Of a stretch of 64,000 nucleotides of DNA, positions 19,078 through 27,107 are shown in pieces. Origin of the DNA: an uncultured Azohydromonas sp. (GTDB taxonomy: Bacteria > Pseudomonadota > Gammaproteobacteria > Burkholderiales > Burkholderiaceae_C); contig NZ_CALAOH010000169.1 in NCBI RefSeq assembly GCF_937926365.1, forward strand, positions 1-64,000. The letters run 5' to 3'. The notes beneath the pieces were generated by a model, which saw only the letters and a program-made list of their open reading frames with translations, made no database searches and was not told the origin of the DNA. Position 1 is the first letter of the stretch. Each line of letters begins with the position of its first letter. Made by a program: the position numbers and the translations under genes.

Positions 19078-19853
19078 CAGTGCGCTCCCTGCAGTTCGAC
19101 GTTGGCGCTGCCCATGTAGGCCTCCACCACCGCCGGGTTGGCCGAGACCTGCGCGTACGGCCCCTCGGCCAGCACGGCACCGCGCTGCAGCACCGTGATG
19201 GTGTCGGCGATGCTGGAGACCACGCTCATGTTGTGCTCCACCATCAGCACCGTGCGGTCGGCAGCCACCTTCTTGATGAGCTGTCGGATGCGGTCCACGT
19301 CCTCGATGCCCATGCCCTGCGTGGGCTCGTCCAGCAGCATCAGCCGCGGCTCCATCGCCAGCGTGGTGGCGATCTCCAGCGAGCGCTTGCGCCCGTAGCT
19401 CAGCTCCACCGCCGGCAGCTCGGCATAGCGCTGCAGGTCCACCGCGTGCAGCAGCTCCATCGCGCGCTCGTTGAGCACATTGAGCGAGCGCTCGGAGCGC
19501 CAGAACTGGAACGAAGGCCCCAGCTTCCTGCGCTGCAGCGCCACGCGCACGTTCTCCAGCACCGTGAGGTGCGGGAACACGGCCGAGATCTGGAAGGAGC
19601 GGATCACGCCGCGGCGTGCCACCTGCGCCGGCGCCTCGCGGGTGATGTCCTCGCCCTCGAAGAAAATGCGGCCCGAGCTGGGCTGCAGGAACTTGGTGAG
19701 CAGGTTGAAACAGGTGGTCTTGCCTGCGCCATTGGGGCCGATCAGCGCGTGGATCGTGCCGCGACGCACGCGCAGGTTGACCTTGTTGACCGCGACAAAG
19801 CCCTTGAACTCACGGGTGAGGTCCTGGGTTTCCAGGATGTATTCGCCGCTCAT
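19077..19853 (-). CDS. livG: ABC transporter ATPase LivG
   Basis: This 258-residue ATPase carries Walker A (GPNGAGKTTCFN), Walker B (LMLLDEPTQGM) and the LivG-type insertion RRKLGPSFQFWRSERSL. The signature region reads LSYGRKRSLEIATTLA, where the usual LSGGQ/LSYGQ has become LSYGR. It lies between the IclR regulator, whose stop it overlaps by ATGA, and livF. I choose the ATG at 19853 because it gives the family N terminus (MSGEYILETQDLTREFKGFVAVNKV). Confidence 0.94.
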   Translation of the reverse strand: MSGEYILETQDLTREFKGFVAVNKVNLRVRRGTIHALIGPNGAGKTTCFNLLTKFLQPSSGRIFFEGEDITREAPAQVARRGVIRSFQISAVFPHLTVLENVRVALQRRKLGPSFQFWRSERSLNVLNERAMELLHAVDLQRYAELPAVELSYGRKRSLEIATTLAMEPRLMLLDEPTQGMGIEDVDRIRQLIKKVAADRTVLMVEHNMSVVSSIADTITVLQRGAVLAEGPYAQVSANPAVVEAYMGSANVELQGAH

Positions 19854-20740
19854 GCGCCGACTCCTTGCTTGTCGATGTCCGGGCGAGCCGGCGGCACCGA
19901 GCCACCCAGCCGCTGCGTGAGCTCGCGCGCCGTGCCCAGCACCACTTCCAGGTGCCGAGCACTGGCATCGGTGCCGAGCATGCTCTTGTTGATGCACACG
20001 CCCACGCCGGCCACGGCCTGGCCCGAGGCGTCGAACACCGCCGCGCCCATGCAGTACACGCCCTCGCGCACGCCTTCGTCGTCGATGCTGTAGCCGCGCT
20101 CGCGCGTGGCACGCAGCTCGCGCTTGAGCGCCGCGCGCGTGAGCGGCCCCTTGCCCGACATGCGCGGCAGCGGGTCCGCCGTGAAGAGCTGCGCCAGCCG
20201 CTCCGGGCTCTGGTGCGCCAGCATCGCCTTGCCCGTGGCGGCCAGATGCGCCGGCAACCTCATGCCCACGTTGAAGGCCAGCCCCAGCGGACGCCGTCCG
20301 GGACGCGCCGCCACGTACACCACCTCGGTGCCGTCGAGCACCGAGAGGATGATGGTCTCGTCGTGCGCGCCGCCGGCCGCGGCTTTCCACAGCGCGTTGA
20401 ACTCGTCCGTCACCTGCGTCCCGGCCACGAAGGCCTCGGCCAGCCCCATCACGCGGGCACCGATGAGGAAGGCACCGTCGGGCTGGCGGCGCAGGTAACC
20501 GAAGTTCAGCAGCGTGTTGCACAGCCCATGCACGCTGCTCTTGGGATAGCCCAGCTCCGCCGCCAGCCGCGCCAGTGTCAACGGCGTGCGCGACTGCGCG
20601 ATGCGTTCCAGCAACGTGAGTGCCCGTGCAACGGCCGGCACCAGTGGCGCATGCGGCAACGCTGCGTCACCCGAGCCCAAAGCCGCGGGACGAGCGGCGG
20701 CACGGCGCGCGCGGTTGGCGATGACGGCGGGGTTGTTCAA
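19850..20740 (-). CDS. IclR-family transcriptional regulator
   Basis: This 296-residue protein has an N-terminal winged helix (about 38-95: ARALTLLERIAQSRTPLTLARLAAELGYPKSSVHGLCNTL) and the IclR effector-binding domain (about 105-280), with GMRLPAHLAATGKAML and DDEGVREGVYCMGAAVFD. It is the first gene of the liv-type operon and is translationally coupled to livG, so it probably controls this importer and itself. A palindrome lies right in front of its start (20746-20758). The effector is unknown. Confidence 0.92.
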   Translation of the reverse strand: MNNPAVIANRARRAAARPAALGSGDAALPHAPLVPAVARALTLLERIAQSRTPLTLARLAAELGYPKSSVHGLCNTLLNFGYLRRQPDGAFLIGARVMGLAEAFVAGTQVTDEFNALWKAAAGGAHDETIILSVLDGTEVVYVAARPGRRPLGLAFNVGMRLPAHLAATGKAMLAHQSPERLAQLFTADPLPRMSGKGPLTRAALKRELRATRERGYSIDDEGVREGVYCMGAAVFDASGQAVAGVGVCINKSMLGTDASARHLEVVLGTARELTQRLGGSVPPARPDIDKQGVGA

Positions 20741-21036
20741 CTGGCTGAATGCAATTCAATAGACGGAACCGGATGGTCCGCACTCGCTGCTCACCTGTCA
20801 TCAACGTCAGCACCAAACCGCGGGAATGTCCTGTTGGGGGAAACCCTGTCAAAAACCTGGGGGCATATGTGATGCTTTCCACACCCGGCGGTGCAGTGCA
20901 CTTCCACGTTGCGTGCGAAATCACACTGAAGAGGGAAGCGAGTTCCCCCATCAAGGTGATGGCAAGTGCGCACGGACTGCGGTGGTCTGCCGCAAGTCAG
21001 TCGCTACGGGGCGCCACGTGGTGCGGCGCGCAAGCT
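20741..21036. other. leader region of the liv operon
   Basis: This 296-bp stretch holds no convincing gene. On the minus strand, TTGACA occurs at 20852-20847 with a weak GACATT-like -10 sixteen bases on, giving a possible promoter about 90-110 bp upstream of the IclR start. The rest, up to the pilin stop at 21037, shows no structure that I recognise. Confidence 0.45.
20746..20758. promoter_or_regulatory. palindrome in front of the IclR regulator
   Basis: TGAAT-GCA-ATTCA is a perfect 5-bp inverted repeat, six bases upstream of the IclR-type gene start. It is the only clear short palindrome in the leader, and a candidate operator for autoregulation. Confidence 0.4.
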
Positions 21037-21480
21037 TCAGCGGCTCCAGCAATCCGACGGCGTGCGCACCGCGCTGCCGTGGCGCACCGTGACCGCCAGC
21101 GTGGTGCAGCCGGTGTCGCCGGCCTGGCTACGGCCCGCCACGGCGACGGCCGTGACGGCATAGCCGGCGGCGCCGGCATCGGACAGCGTGAGGGTGTAGT
21201 AGCCGTCCGCGCTGGCATCGCTCAGACCCAGCCCCTGCGGCGGTGGCGCGGCCAGCTCCGCCGCGTAGCCGGGATGGGCGCCGCGCCAGCGCTCCTGCGC
21301 CTGCTCCACCTGCATCAGCGCCACCACCGCATCGGTGCGGCGGCTCTTGCGCACCTGCGCCATGTAGGAGGGATAGGCCATGGCGGCCACCACCGCGGCG
21401 ATGGCCAGGGCCACCATGGCCTCCACCAGCGTGAAGCCCGCGCCGGCGGGTCCTTGGGTTGCGTTTGCGTGCGCCATCAC
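21037..21480 (-). CDS. pilE: type IV pilin-like protein (PilE/minor pilin)
   Basis: This 147-residue protein has a prepilin peptidase site: a short leader ending in AG, then FTLVEAMVALAIAAVVAAMAYPSYMAQVRKSRRTDA, with the conserved Glu at position 5 of the mature protein. The C terminus shows the two-cysteine loop (DTGCTT...SDCW) of PilE-like pilins. Related genes usually end a minor-pilin cluster (fimT-pilV-pilW-pilX-pilY1-pilE), but none of those genes is present here, so this copy stands alone. It probably belongs to type IV pilus assembly or a pilus-like secretion system. Confidence 0.87.
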   Translation of the reverse strand: MMAHANATQGPAGAGFTLVEAMVALAIAAVVAAMAYPSYMAQVRKSRRTDAVVALMQVEQAQERWRGAHPGYAAELAAPPPQGLGLSDASADGYYTLTLSDAGAAGYAVTAVAVAGRSQAGDTGCTTLAVTVRHGSAVRTPSDCWSR

Positions 21481-21642
21481 CGCAGTGTGTGCGCGCGATC
21501 GACGCGACGGCTATGGCACGAGGCCTGCGGACCCCCAGGCGTGCGTCAGTAGAACTTCGGGTGAGCCTGGCTCACAGCGGTGCAGACGTTGCGCCCCCGA
21601 CCCGGAGCCCACCGCCGCGGGCCGCGGCGGTGGCCGTGGCGC

Positions 21643-22278
21643 TCAGGACAGCTCGTCCAGCGCCGGACGCGCCAGGTGCGCGTCGTCACTCCAGCCCACG
21701 AGCATGAAGCCCTGCGGCGTGTGCAGCAGGCGGTTGAGCGTGGCATTGCCGACCTGCCAGGTGCGCGGCGCCTGCAGCTCCAGCCGCGTGGCGGCACGGT
21801 AGAGGCAATCGAGCACGCCACCATGCGAGACCAGCGCGATCGACTGCCCCGGGTGGCGTGCCGCCAGCCGTGCCGCCGAGGTCACGCAGCGCTCGTAGAA
21901 CTCGCGCAGCGTTTCCCCGCCCTCGGGGCCGAAGTCGGGATCGCGCCGCCGCCAGCGCAGGCTTTCCTCGGGCCAGCGCTGCTCGATCTCGTCGAAGCGC
22001 AATCCCTCGAAGCGGCCGAACAGCCGCTCGCGCAGCCCCGGCTCGGGCTGCACCGGCAGCCCGACGGCCTGCGCGAAGGGCGTGGCGGTTTCGACGGCCC
22101 GCCCCAGGTCGCTGGCATAGACGGCGTGCAGCGGCTCGTCGGCCAGCGCCTGCGCCAGGCACTGGGCCTGCCAGCGCCCGTTGGCGTTGAGCGGGATGTC
22201 GGTATGGCCCTGGATACGCGTATCGGCGTTCCAGTCGGTTTCGCCGTGGCGGATGGCAATGATGCGGGTAGGTTCCAG
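21643..22278 (-). CDS. histidine phosphatase family protein (GpmB-like)
   Basis: This 211-residue protein is a histidine phosphatase: the phosphohistidine motif is RIIAIRHGETDWN at the N terminus, the acid lies in ERLFGRFEGL, and the second His is in SIALVSHGGVLDC. Substrates of this branch range from phosphosugars to alpha-ribazole phosphate, so the role is open. The only start that fits the family N terminus is CTG at 22278 (LEPTRIIAIRHGE), preceded by AAAGGAAA. No ATG, GTG or TTG is available in frame between the previous gene's stop and the motif. It follows the PEBP gene by 37 bp. Confidence 0.86.
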   Translation of the reverse strand: MEPTRIIAIRHGETDWNADTRIQGHTDIPLNANGRWQAQCLAQALADEPLHAVYASDLGRAVETATPFAQAVGLPVQPEPGLRERLFGRFEGLRFDEIEQRWPEESLRWRRRDPDFGPEGGETLREFYERCVTSAARLAARHPGQSIALVSHGGVLDCLYRAATRLELQAPRTWQVGNATLNRLLHTPQGFMLVGWSDDAHLARPALDELS

Positions 22279-22315
22279 GAGAGTTTCCTTTGCAGCGCGG
22301 GCTGCGCGGCGGCGC

Positions 22316-22948
22316 TCAGGGCTGCGCCAGCAGCCGGCGGTTGAGGGTGTAGGTGCCGCTGAAACGGGCTTCGGCCAGCACGTGGGCGGCCAGCGCCGCG
22401 CGCGCCTGCGCGCCGGTGAAGGCGCCTTCCACCGACAGCCGCGGCACCGACAGTGCATAGAGGGTGAACACGTAATGGTGCACCAGCGCGTCGTTGAAGG
22501 GCGGGAAGGGGCCGTCATAGCCGAAATAGTTGCCGGCCATTTGCGCGTCGCCCGCGAACCAGCCGGTGTAGTCGTTCAGTCCCTGGCGCGCGCCGTGCGG
22601 CGCCGCCGGCCCGGGCTTGCCGCGGGCGGTGAAACCCTGGCTGAACTGGCCTTCACCGATTGCGGTGAGCGTGGGCGGTAGGTCCACCAGCACCCAGTGG
22701 AAGAAGTCCACGCGCGGCAGCTCGGCGGGCACTTCGCGATCGGGCTGGTTGACGTCGTCGCCGCGGCTGGGCACGTCCGGATCGTGGCAGATCAGCGCCA
22801 GCGAGCAGGTGCCCGCGGGCACGTCGCTCCAGGCCAGGTGCGGGTTGAGGTTGCCGGCAAAGCCGACGCCCTCGCTGTCGATGCGCCCGGCGGCGTAGCG
22901 CTCGGGAATGCGCGCGCCGTCGGTCCAGCTGTCGCTCCAGAGTTTCAT
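22316..22948 (-). CDS. YbhB/YbcL family (phosphatidylethanolamine-binding-like) protein
   Basis: This 210-residue protein carries the PEBP fold: HLAWSDVPAGTCSLALICHDPDVPSRGDDVNQP, then FFHWVLVDLPP and the HHYVFTLYAL strand near residue 165. Bacterial members are soluble and their ligand is unknown. It has no signal peptide. Its start is ATG at 22948. It lies upstream of the histidine phosphatase on the same strand, and there is 140 bp of noncoding DNA before the DUF1840 gene. Confidence 0.9.
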   Translation of the reverse strand: MKLWSDSWTDGARIPERYAAGRIDSEGVGFAGNLNPHLAWSDVPAGTCSLALICHDPDVPSRGDDVNQPDREVPAELPRVDFFHWVLVDLPPTLTAIGEGQFSQGFTARGKPGPAAPHGARQGLNDYTGWFAGDAQMAGNYFGYDGPFPPFNDALVHHYVFTLYALSVPRLSVEGAFTGAQARAALAAHVLAEARFSGTYTLNRRLLAQP

Positions 22949-23088
22949 GACGCTTCTCCTCGTTTTTCGATGCAGGGGGGAACATGCAGGCACCACGCGC
23001 CCAGCGACCCCGAGCCGGCCCGCAGGACGTCCGCGGCCACGCGCCAGGCTGCCGCCGGTGCGGGCCCGGCGCAGCGCGGCTGCCGGGG

Positions 23089-23412
23089 CTACACGCCCCA
23101 GACGATCGGGTAACCCGCCGCCTGGGCGCGCTTCATCATTTCCACCAGCGGCCACACGCGCTGGCGCAGGCTGACGGTCTCGCGCGGGGGCAGTTGCTGT
23201 CCTTCGGCCGCGGCCTCCGCCTCGGCCTGCGCGCGCGCGGCCTCCTCCGCCGCAACGGCCTGCTCCAGCAGCTGGCGCAGCCGGGGCATGTCCTCCACCT
23301 CGAAGATGCCCTGGGCAGCGGGTTCGCGGCCCATGATCCGCAGCAGATGGTCCCCGTTGACGCCCAGCATCACCACGTCGCCCGTCGCCTTGGACTTGAA
23401 CTTGTAGATCAT
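23089..23412 (-). CDS. DUF1840 family protein
   Basis: This 107-residue protein matches DUF1840, a small family of betaproteobacteria and some gammaproteobacteria with no known function. It starts MIYKFKSKATGDVVMLGVNGDHLLRIMG and ends with a helical segment (RQRVWPLVEMMKRAQAAGYPIVWGV). The middle is an Ala/Glu-rich helix (AVAAEEAARAQAEAEAAAEG). Its ATG overlaps the stop of the cfa gene by four bases (ATGA), so it is coupled to cyclopropane synthase. Confidence 0.87.
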   Translation of the reverse strand: MIYKFKSKATGDVVMLGVNGDHLLRIMGREPAAQGIFEVEDMPRLRQLLEQAVAAEEAARAQAEAEAAAEGQQLPPRETVSLRQRVWPLVEMMKRAQAAGYPIVWGV

Positions 23413-24665
23413 CGCTTGGCCATGTAGTCGCGGTTGAAGGGATAGCCGGATTGTGCGCCGCGCATTGACCCGGCGCAGACGTCGCCGCTGGGCCGGCTGG
23501 CCAGCATCTGGTGCAGCGACAACCAGCCCTGCTCGAAGCTCGCCGCGCTGCCGGCCAGGTACAGCCGGTAGGCGCGCACCACGCGCTCGCCGGCCAACTG
23601 CTCCGCCTGCCCGCGCCGTGCCTCCAGCGCGTCGGACCAGGCCCACAGCGTGCGCGCGTAGTGCGGGCGCAGGTTCTCGGTATCCACCATCTCCAGCCCC
23701 GCGTCGGCCATCTCGCGCAGCACGTGCGACACGTGCAGCAGCTCGCCGCCAGGGAAGATGTAGCGGCCGATGAAGTCGCCGATGCCCGCGCCGAGCTGGC
23801 GGTTGCGCGTGCCGCCGGCGGTGATGCCATGGTTCATCAGCAGCCCGCCGGGCTTGAGCAGGCGCTGGATCTTGGCGAAGTACACGGGCAGGTTGGCGCG
23901 CCCCACGTGCTCGAACATGCCCACCGAGGCGATCTTGTCGAAGGGCTCGTCCTCCGGCAGCGCGCGGTAGTCCAGCAGTTCCATGCGCACGCGCCCGCGC
24001 AGCCCGCGCTCCTCGATCAGCCGGTTGACGTGCGCGTGCTGGTTCTTCGACAGCGTGATGCCGTGGGCGCGCACGCCGTAGTGCTCGGCCGCCCAGAGCA
24101 GCAAGCCGCCCCAGCCTGCGCCGATGTCCAGGAAGCGCTCGCCCTCGCGCAGCATGAGCTTGCGGCAGATGTGGTCGAGCTTGGCCTCCTGCGCCTGCGC
24201 CAGCGTCATGCCGTCGTCGCGGAAGTAGGCGCAGGAGTAAACCCGGCGCGGGTCCAGCCACAGCGCGTAGAAGTCGTCCGAGACGTCGTAGTGGAACTGC
24301 ACCTGGCGCGCGTCAGCCGCGGGCGTGTGGCGCGACGCCAGCGCCCGGCCCGCATCCAGCAGTTCACGCCAGGCGTGCAGCGGTGAGCGCGACTTGCGCC
24401 GCGTGGGATCGCCGCCGATGAGCTGCACCGCCAGCTGCATCACGTCGCGCGGCGCGCCGCCGATGTCCAGGCGGCGCTCGACGTAGTCCTCCGCCACGCG
24501 CCCGATCTGGCCTGTGGCCAGGTCGGCCAGCGTGCGCAGGTCCTGCAGCACCAGCGTCACGGCCGCCTGCAGCGGACCCAGCCGCCGCCCGCCGGGCAAG
24601 GTCACAGCCAGCGGTGGCTCCAACGCGGAAATCTTGCGTTCAACCAGGGCTTCGATCGTCGTCAT
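23409..24665 (-). CDS. cfa: cyclopropane-fatty-acyl-phospholipid synthase family methyltransferase
   Basis: This roughly 418-residue SAM-dependent enzyme adds a methylene bridge to unsaturated acyl chains of membrane phospholipids. The SAM site is FLDIGAGWGGLLLWAAEHYGV, preceded by the family motif HYDVSDDFYALWLDPRRVYSCAYF, and GMFEHVGRANLPVYF is also conserved. I use the ATG at 24665; an ATG at 24701 would add 12 residues. It precedes DUF1840 with an ATGA overlap. Upstream (24666-24849) is a noncoding stretch before the c-di-GMP gene. Confidence 0.93.
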   Translation of the reverse strand: MTTIEALVERKISALEPPLAVTLPGGRRLGPLQAAVTLVLQDLRTLADLATGQIGRVAEDYVERRLDIGGAPRDVMQLAVQLIGGDPTRRKSRSPLHAWRELLDAGRALASRHTPAADARQVQFHYDVSDDFYALWLDPRRVYSCAYFRDDGMTLAQAQEAKLDHICRKLMLREGERFLDIGAGWGGLLLWAAEHYGVRAHGITLSKNQHAHVNRLIEERGLRGRVRMELLDYRALPEDEPFDKIASVGMFEHVGRANLPVYFAKIQRLLKPGGLLMNHGITAGGTRNRQLGAGIGDFIGRYIFPGGELLHVSHVLREMADAGLEMVDTENLRPHYARTLWAWSDALEARRGQAEQLAGERVVRAYRLYLAGSAASFEQGWLSLHQMLASRPSGDVCAGSMRGAQSGYPFNRDYMAKR

Positions 24666-24849
24666 GGCGCGCAGAGGAAATTCGTGGAGGGTGAATTCCA
24701 TCCTGGGAGAAAGCGCCGGGCGCTGCAATGTGCACGCCATGCCATACCACCCGCGCACGGGTGAAACGAGCCCGCCCCCGTTGGGGCCGGACCACAGTGC
24801 TCATCCTCGCAAACCCCGGGGGTGCCGGCCGCGCCGGCGGCCGGCCGCC

Positions 24850-27063
24850 TCAGCCGATGAGCCGCTGTTGCAGCAGCTCCGGCTCCAGCGCCGGGGCCCA
24901 CAGGTAACCCTGCCCCTCGTGGCAACCCGCGCGCGCCAGGAACTCGCGCTGCGCCTCGGTCTCCACGCCCTCGGCGATGACGTTGAGCTCCAGTGCCCGC
25001 GCCATCTGCACGATGGCGCGCACGATGGCGGCATCGCTCTCGTCGCCGGGCAGCCCGCGCACGAAGCCGCGGTCGATCTTGAGCTTGTCGATGGGAAAGC
25101 GCTTCAGGTAGGCCAGGCTGGAATAGCCGGTGCCGAAGTCGTCCACCGCCAGCCGCACGCCCAGCGCAGCCAGCGCCTGCAGCCGCGACAGCGTCTCCTC
25201 CGCGTCATGCAGCAGGATGCTCTCGGTGAGTTCCAGCGCCAGCAGCCGCGGCGGCAGCGACGCCGCCTCCAGCGCCGCCTGCACCTGGTCCACGAAATAA
25301 GGTTGCTGGAACTGCAGCGCCGAGACGTTGACCGCCACGGGCACCTCCCAGCCCTGGCTCAGCCAGTGGGCCGCCTGGCTCACCGCCTGCGTCAGCACCC
25401 ACTCGCCGATAGCCACGATGAAGCCGCTGGTCTCGGCCACGGGGATGAACTCGGTGGGCGGGATGTCGCAGCCTCGCTCGGGGTCGTGCCAGCGGATGAG
25501 CGCTTCCACGCCCATGAGCCGCCCGCTGTCCAGGTCGTGCTGCGGCTGGTAGGCCAGGCGAAAGCGCTTGCTCGCCAGCGCCAGCCGCATGGCGTGGTCC
25601 AGACGGATGCGCGAGCGCGCATCCAGCGGCTGCTGCACCGGCAGGTGCAGTCGGTAGCCCGCGCGGCCTCCGGCCTTGGTGCGCTGCATGGCGTTCTCGG
25701 CATGGCGCAGCAGGTCGTCGGCGCAGGCACCGTCGATGGGATGCACGGCAATGCCGATGCTGCAGGTGAGCGTGAACTCCGAACTGTCGAGCGTGAGCGG
25801 CCGCGCCACCGCCTCCAGCGCGCGGGCCGCGGCCAGCTCCGCGCCGTGCCTGTCGCAGCCGCGCACCAGCAGCGCGAACTGGTCACCGCCCAGCCGCGCC
25901 ACCACGTCGCCCTCGGGCACGCACTGCTGCAGCCGGTCGCGCATCTCGCACAGCACGCGGTCGCCGCCCTGGTGGCCCAGGCTGTCGTTGACGTGCTTGA
26001 AGTGGTCCAGGTCCAGCACCAGCACGGCGAAGTGCTCGCCGCCGGGCAGCGCATCGGCGGCGGCGCGCGCCACCGCGTCAGCGAACTGGGCGCGGTTGGC
26101 CAGCCCGGTGAGCGCGTCGGTGCTGGCCAGGCGCTCGATGCGCTGGTCGGCGGCGATGCGCTCGCTCAGGTCACGGAAGGAATACACCCGCCCGATGGGG
26201 CGGCCGTTGACCCACTGCGGCAGCGTCACGCGCTCAATCACCTGGCCCGAGCGCAGCCGCAACAGGTCGCTGGCCTGCATCAGTACCGCCTCGCGCACCG
26301 CGTCCAGCCGCTGCTGGTAGCGCACCGGATCGATGACGCTGCGGCGCATCCAGTCGTAGACGGCGGCGTCGTTGCCGTCGTGCAGCAGCGTCTCGGGCAG
26401 CGCCCAGATCTGCGCGAAGCGGCGGTTGAAGCTGCGGATGCGCCCGGCCAGGTCGGTGACGAGGATGCCGTCGGCGGTGGACTCCAGCGTGGCGCGCAGC
26501 TGCGCTAGCAGTTGCTCGCGCTCCTGCTCGGCCTGGCGCTGCGCGCTGTGGTCCTGCAGCGCCACCATGTACAGCCGCGGCGGCAGCGGGCGGATGCGCC
26601 GCGTGAGGTAGAGCGTGGTGCCATCGGCGCGCTGCAGCAGCGTCTGCGAGCACAGTTCGGTGGCGGACGCCGGCGGCTCGGCGGCAGCCTCGACCCAGAA
26701 GGCGAAGTCCTCCGGCGTGGGCAGCAGCGTGCCGGCGCCGGCGCCCAGCACCTGCGCGCGCTGCAGCCCCAGCAGCTGCAGCGCCGCCTCGTTGACGGCG
26801 CACACCCGCTGCGTGTCGGCCTGCACCAGCCACACCGCCTCGTTGAGGTTTTCGATCAGCAGCGTCCAGGCCGCCAGCAGGCCCACGCTCTCGTCTTCCT
26901 CGCCGGCGGCGCCGGCCAGCAGCGCCAGCGCCTCGGCCGCCGTCCGCTGCGAGGCCACGGCCGGCACCTGGGCCGGCGCGTCAGGCGCCGCGGCCACGCC
27001 CGGCCTGCCCGGAGCGGCCACGTCCCGGGTCGGGCTGCACGGCAGCGGACCGCGTGCCTTCAT
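24850..27063 (-). CDS. PAS-PAS-GGDEF-EAL c-di-GMP signalling protein, degenerate GGDEF
   Basis: This 737-residue cytoplasmic protein has an unconserved N-terminal part (1-60), two PAS-like domains (about 65-170 and 190-310), a GGDEF domain and a C-terminal EAL domain. The GGDEF signature is RLGGDQF near residue 393, with Gln in place of the catalytic Glu, so cyclase activity is doubtful; it may bind GTP and regulate. The EAL domain is intact (GVEALIRWHDP near 518, DDFGTGYSSLAYLKRFPIDKLKID), so it is probably a phosphodiesterase. It follows the HD-GYP gene by 44 bp. Confidence 0.92.
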   Translation of the reverse strand: MKARGPLPCSPTRDVAAPGRPGVAAAPDAPAQVPAVASQRTAAEALALLAGAAGEEDESVGLLAAWTLLIENLNEAVWLVQADTQRVCAVNEAALQLLGLQRAQVLGAGAGTLLPTPEDFAFWVEAAAEPPASATELCSQTLLQRADGTTLYLTRRIRPLPPRLYMVALQDHSAQRQAEQEREQLLAQLRATLESTADGILVTDLAGRIRSFNRRFAQIWALPETLLHDGNDAAVYDWMRRSVIDPVRYQQRLDAVREAVLMQASDLLRLRSGQVIERVTLPQWVNGRPIGRVYSFRDLSERIAADQRIERLASTDALTGLANRAQFADAVARAAADALPGGEHFAVLVLDLDHFKHVNDSLGHQGGDRVLCEMRDRLQQCVPEGDVVARLGGDQFALLVRGCDRHGAELAAARALEAVARPLTLDSSEFTLTCSIGIAVHPIDGACADDLLRHAENAMQRTKAGGRAGYRLHLPVQQPLDARSRIRLDHAMRLALASKRFRLAYQPQHDLDSGRLMGVEALIRWHDPERGCDIPPTEFIPVAETSGFIVAIGEWVLTQAVSQAAHWLSQGWEVPVAVNVSALQFQQPYFVDQVQAALEAASLPPRLLALELTESILLHDAEETLSRLQALAALGVRLAVDDFGTGYSSLAYLKRFPIDKLKIDRGFVRGLPGDESDAAIVRAIVQMARALELNVIAEGVETEAQREFLARAGCHEGQGYLWAPALEPELLQQRLIG

Positions 27064-27107
27064 GCACGCCACTCCGGCACCAGCGGCGCCGGGCCCGCAT
27101 CGAAGAA

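Noticed and set aside
21609..21633. Perfect GC palindrome between the pilin and phosphatase genes as a terminator
   Set aside because: It has no T run on either strand, so it is not a standard intrinsic terminator; it may only be a chance GC hairpin.
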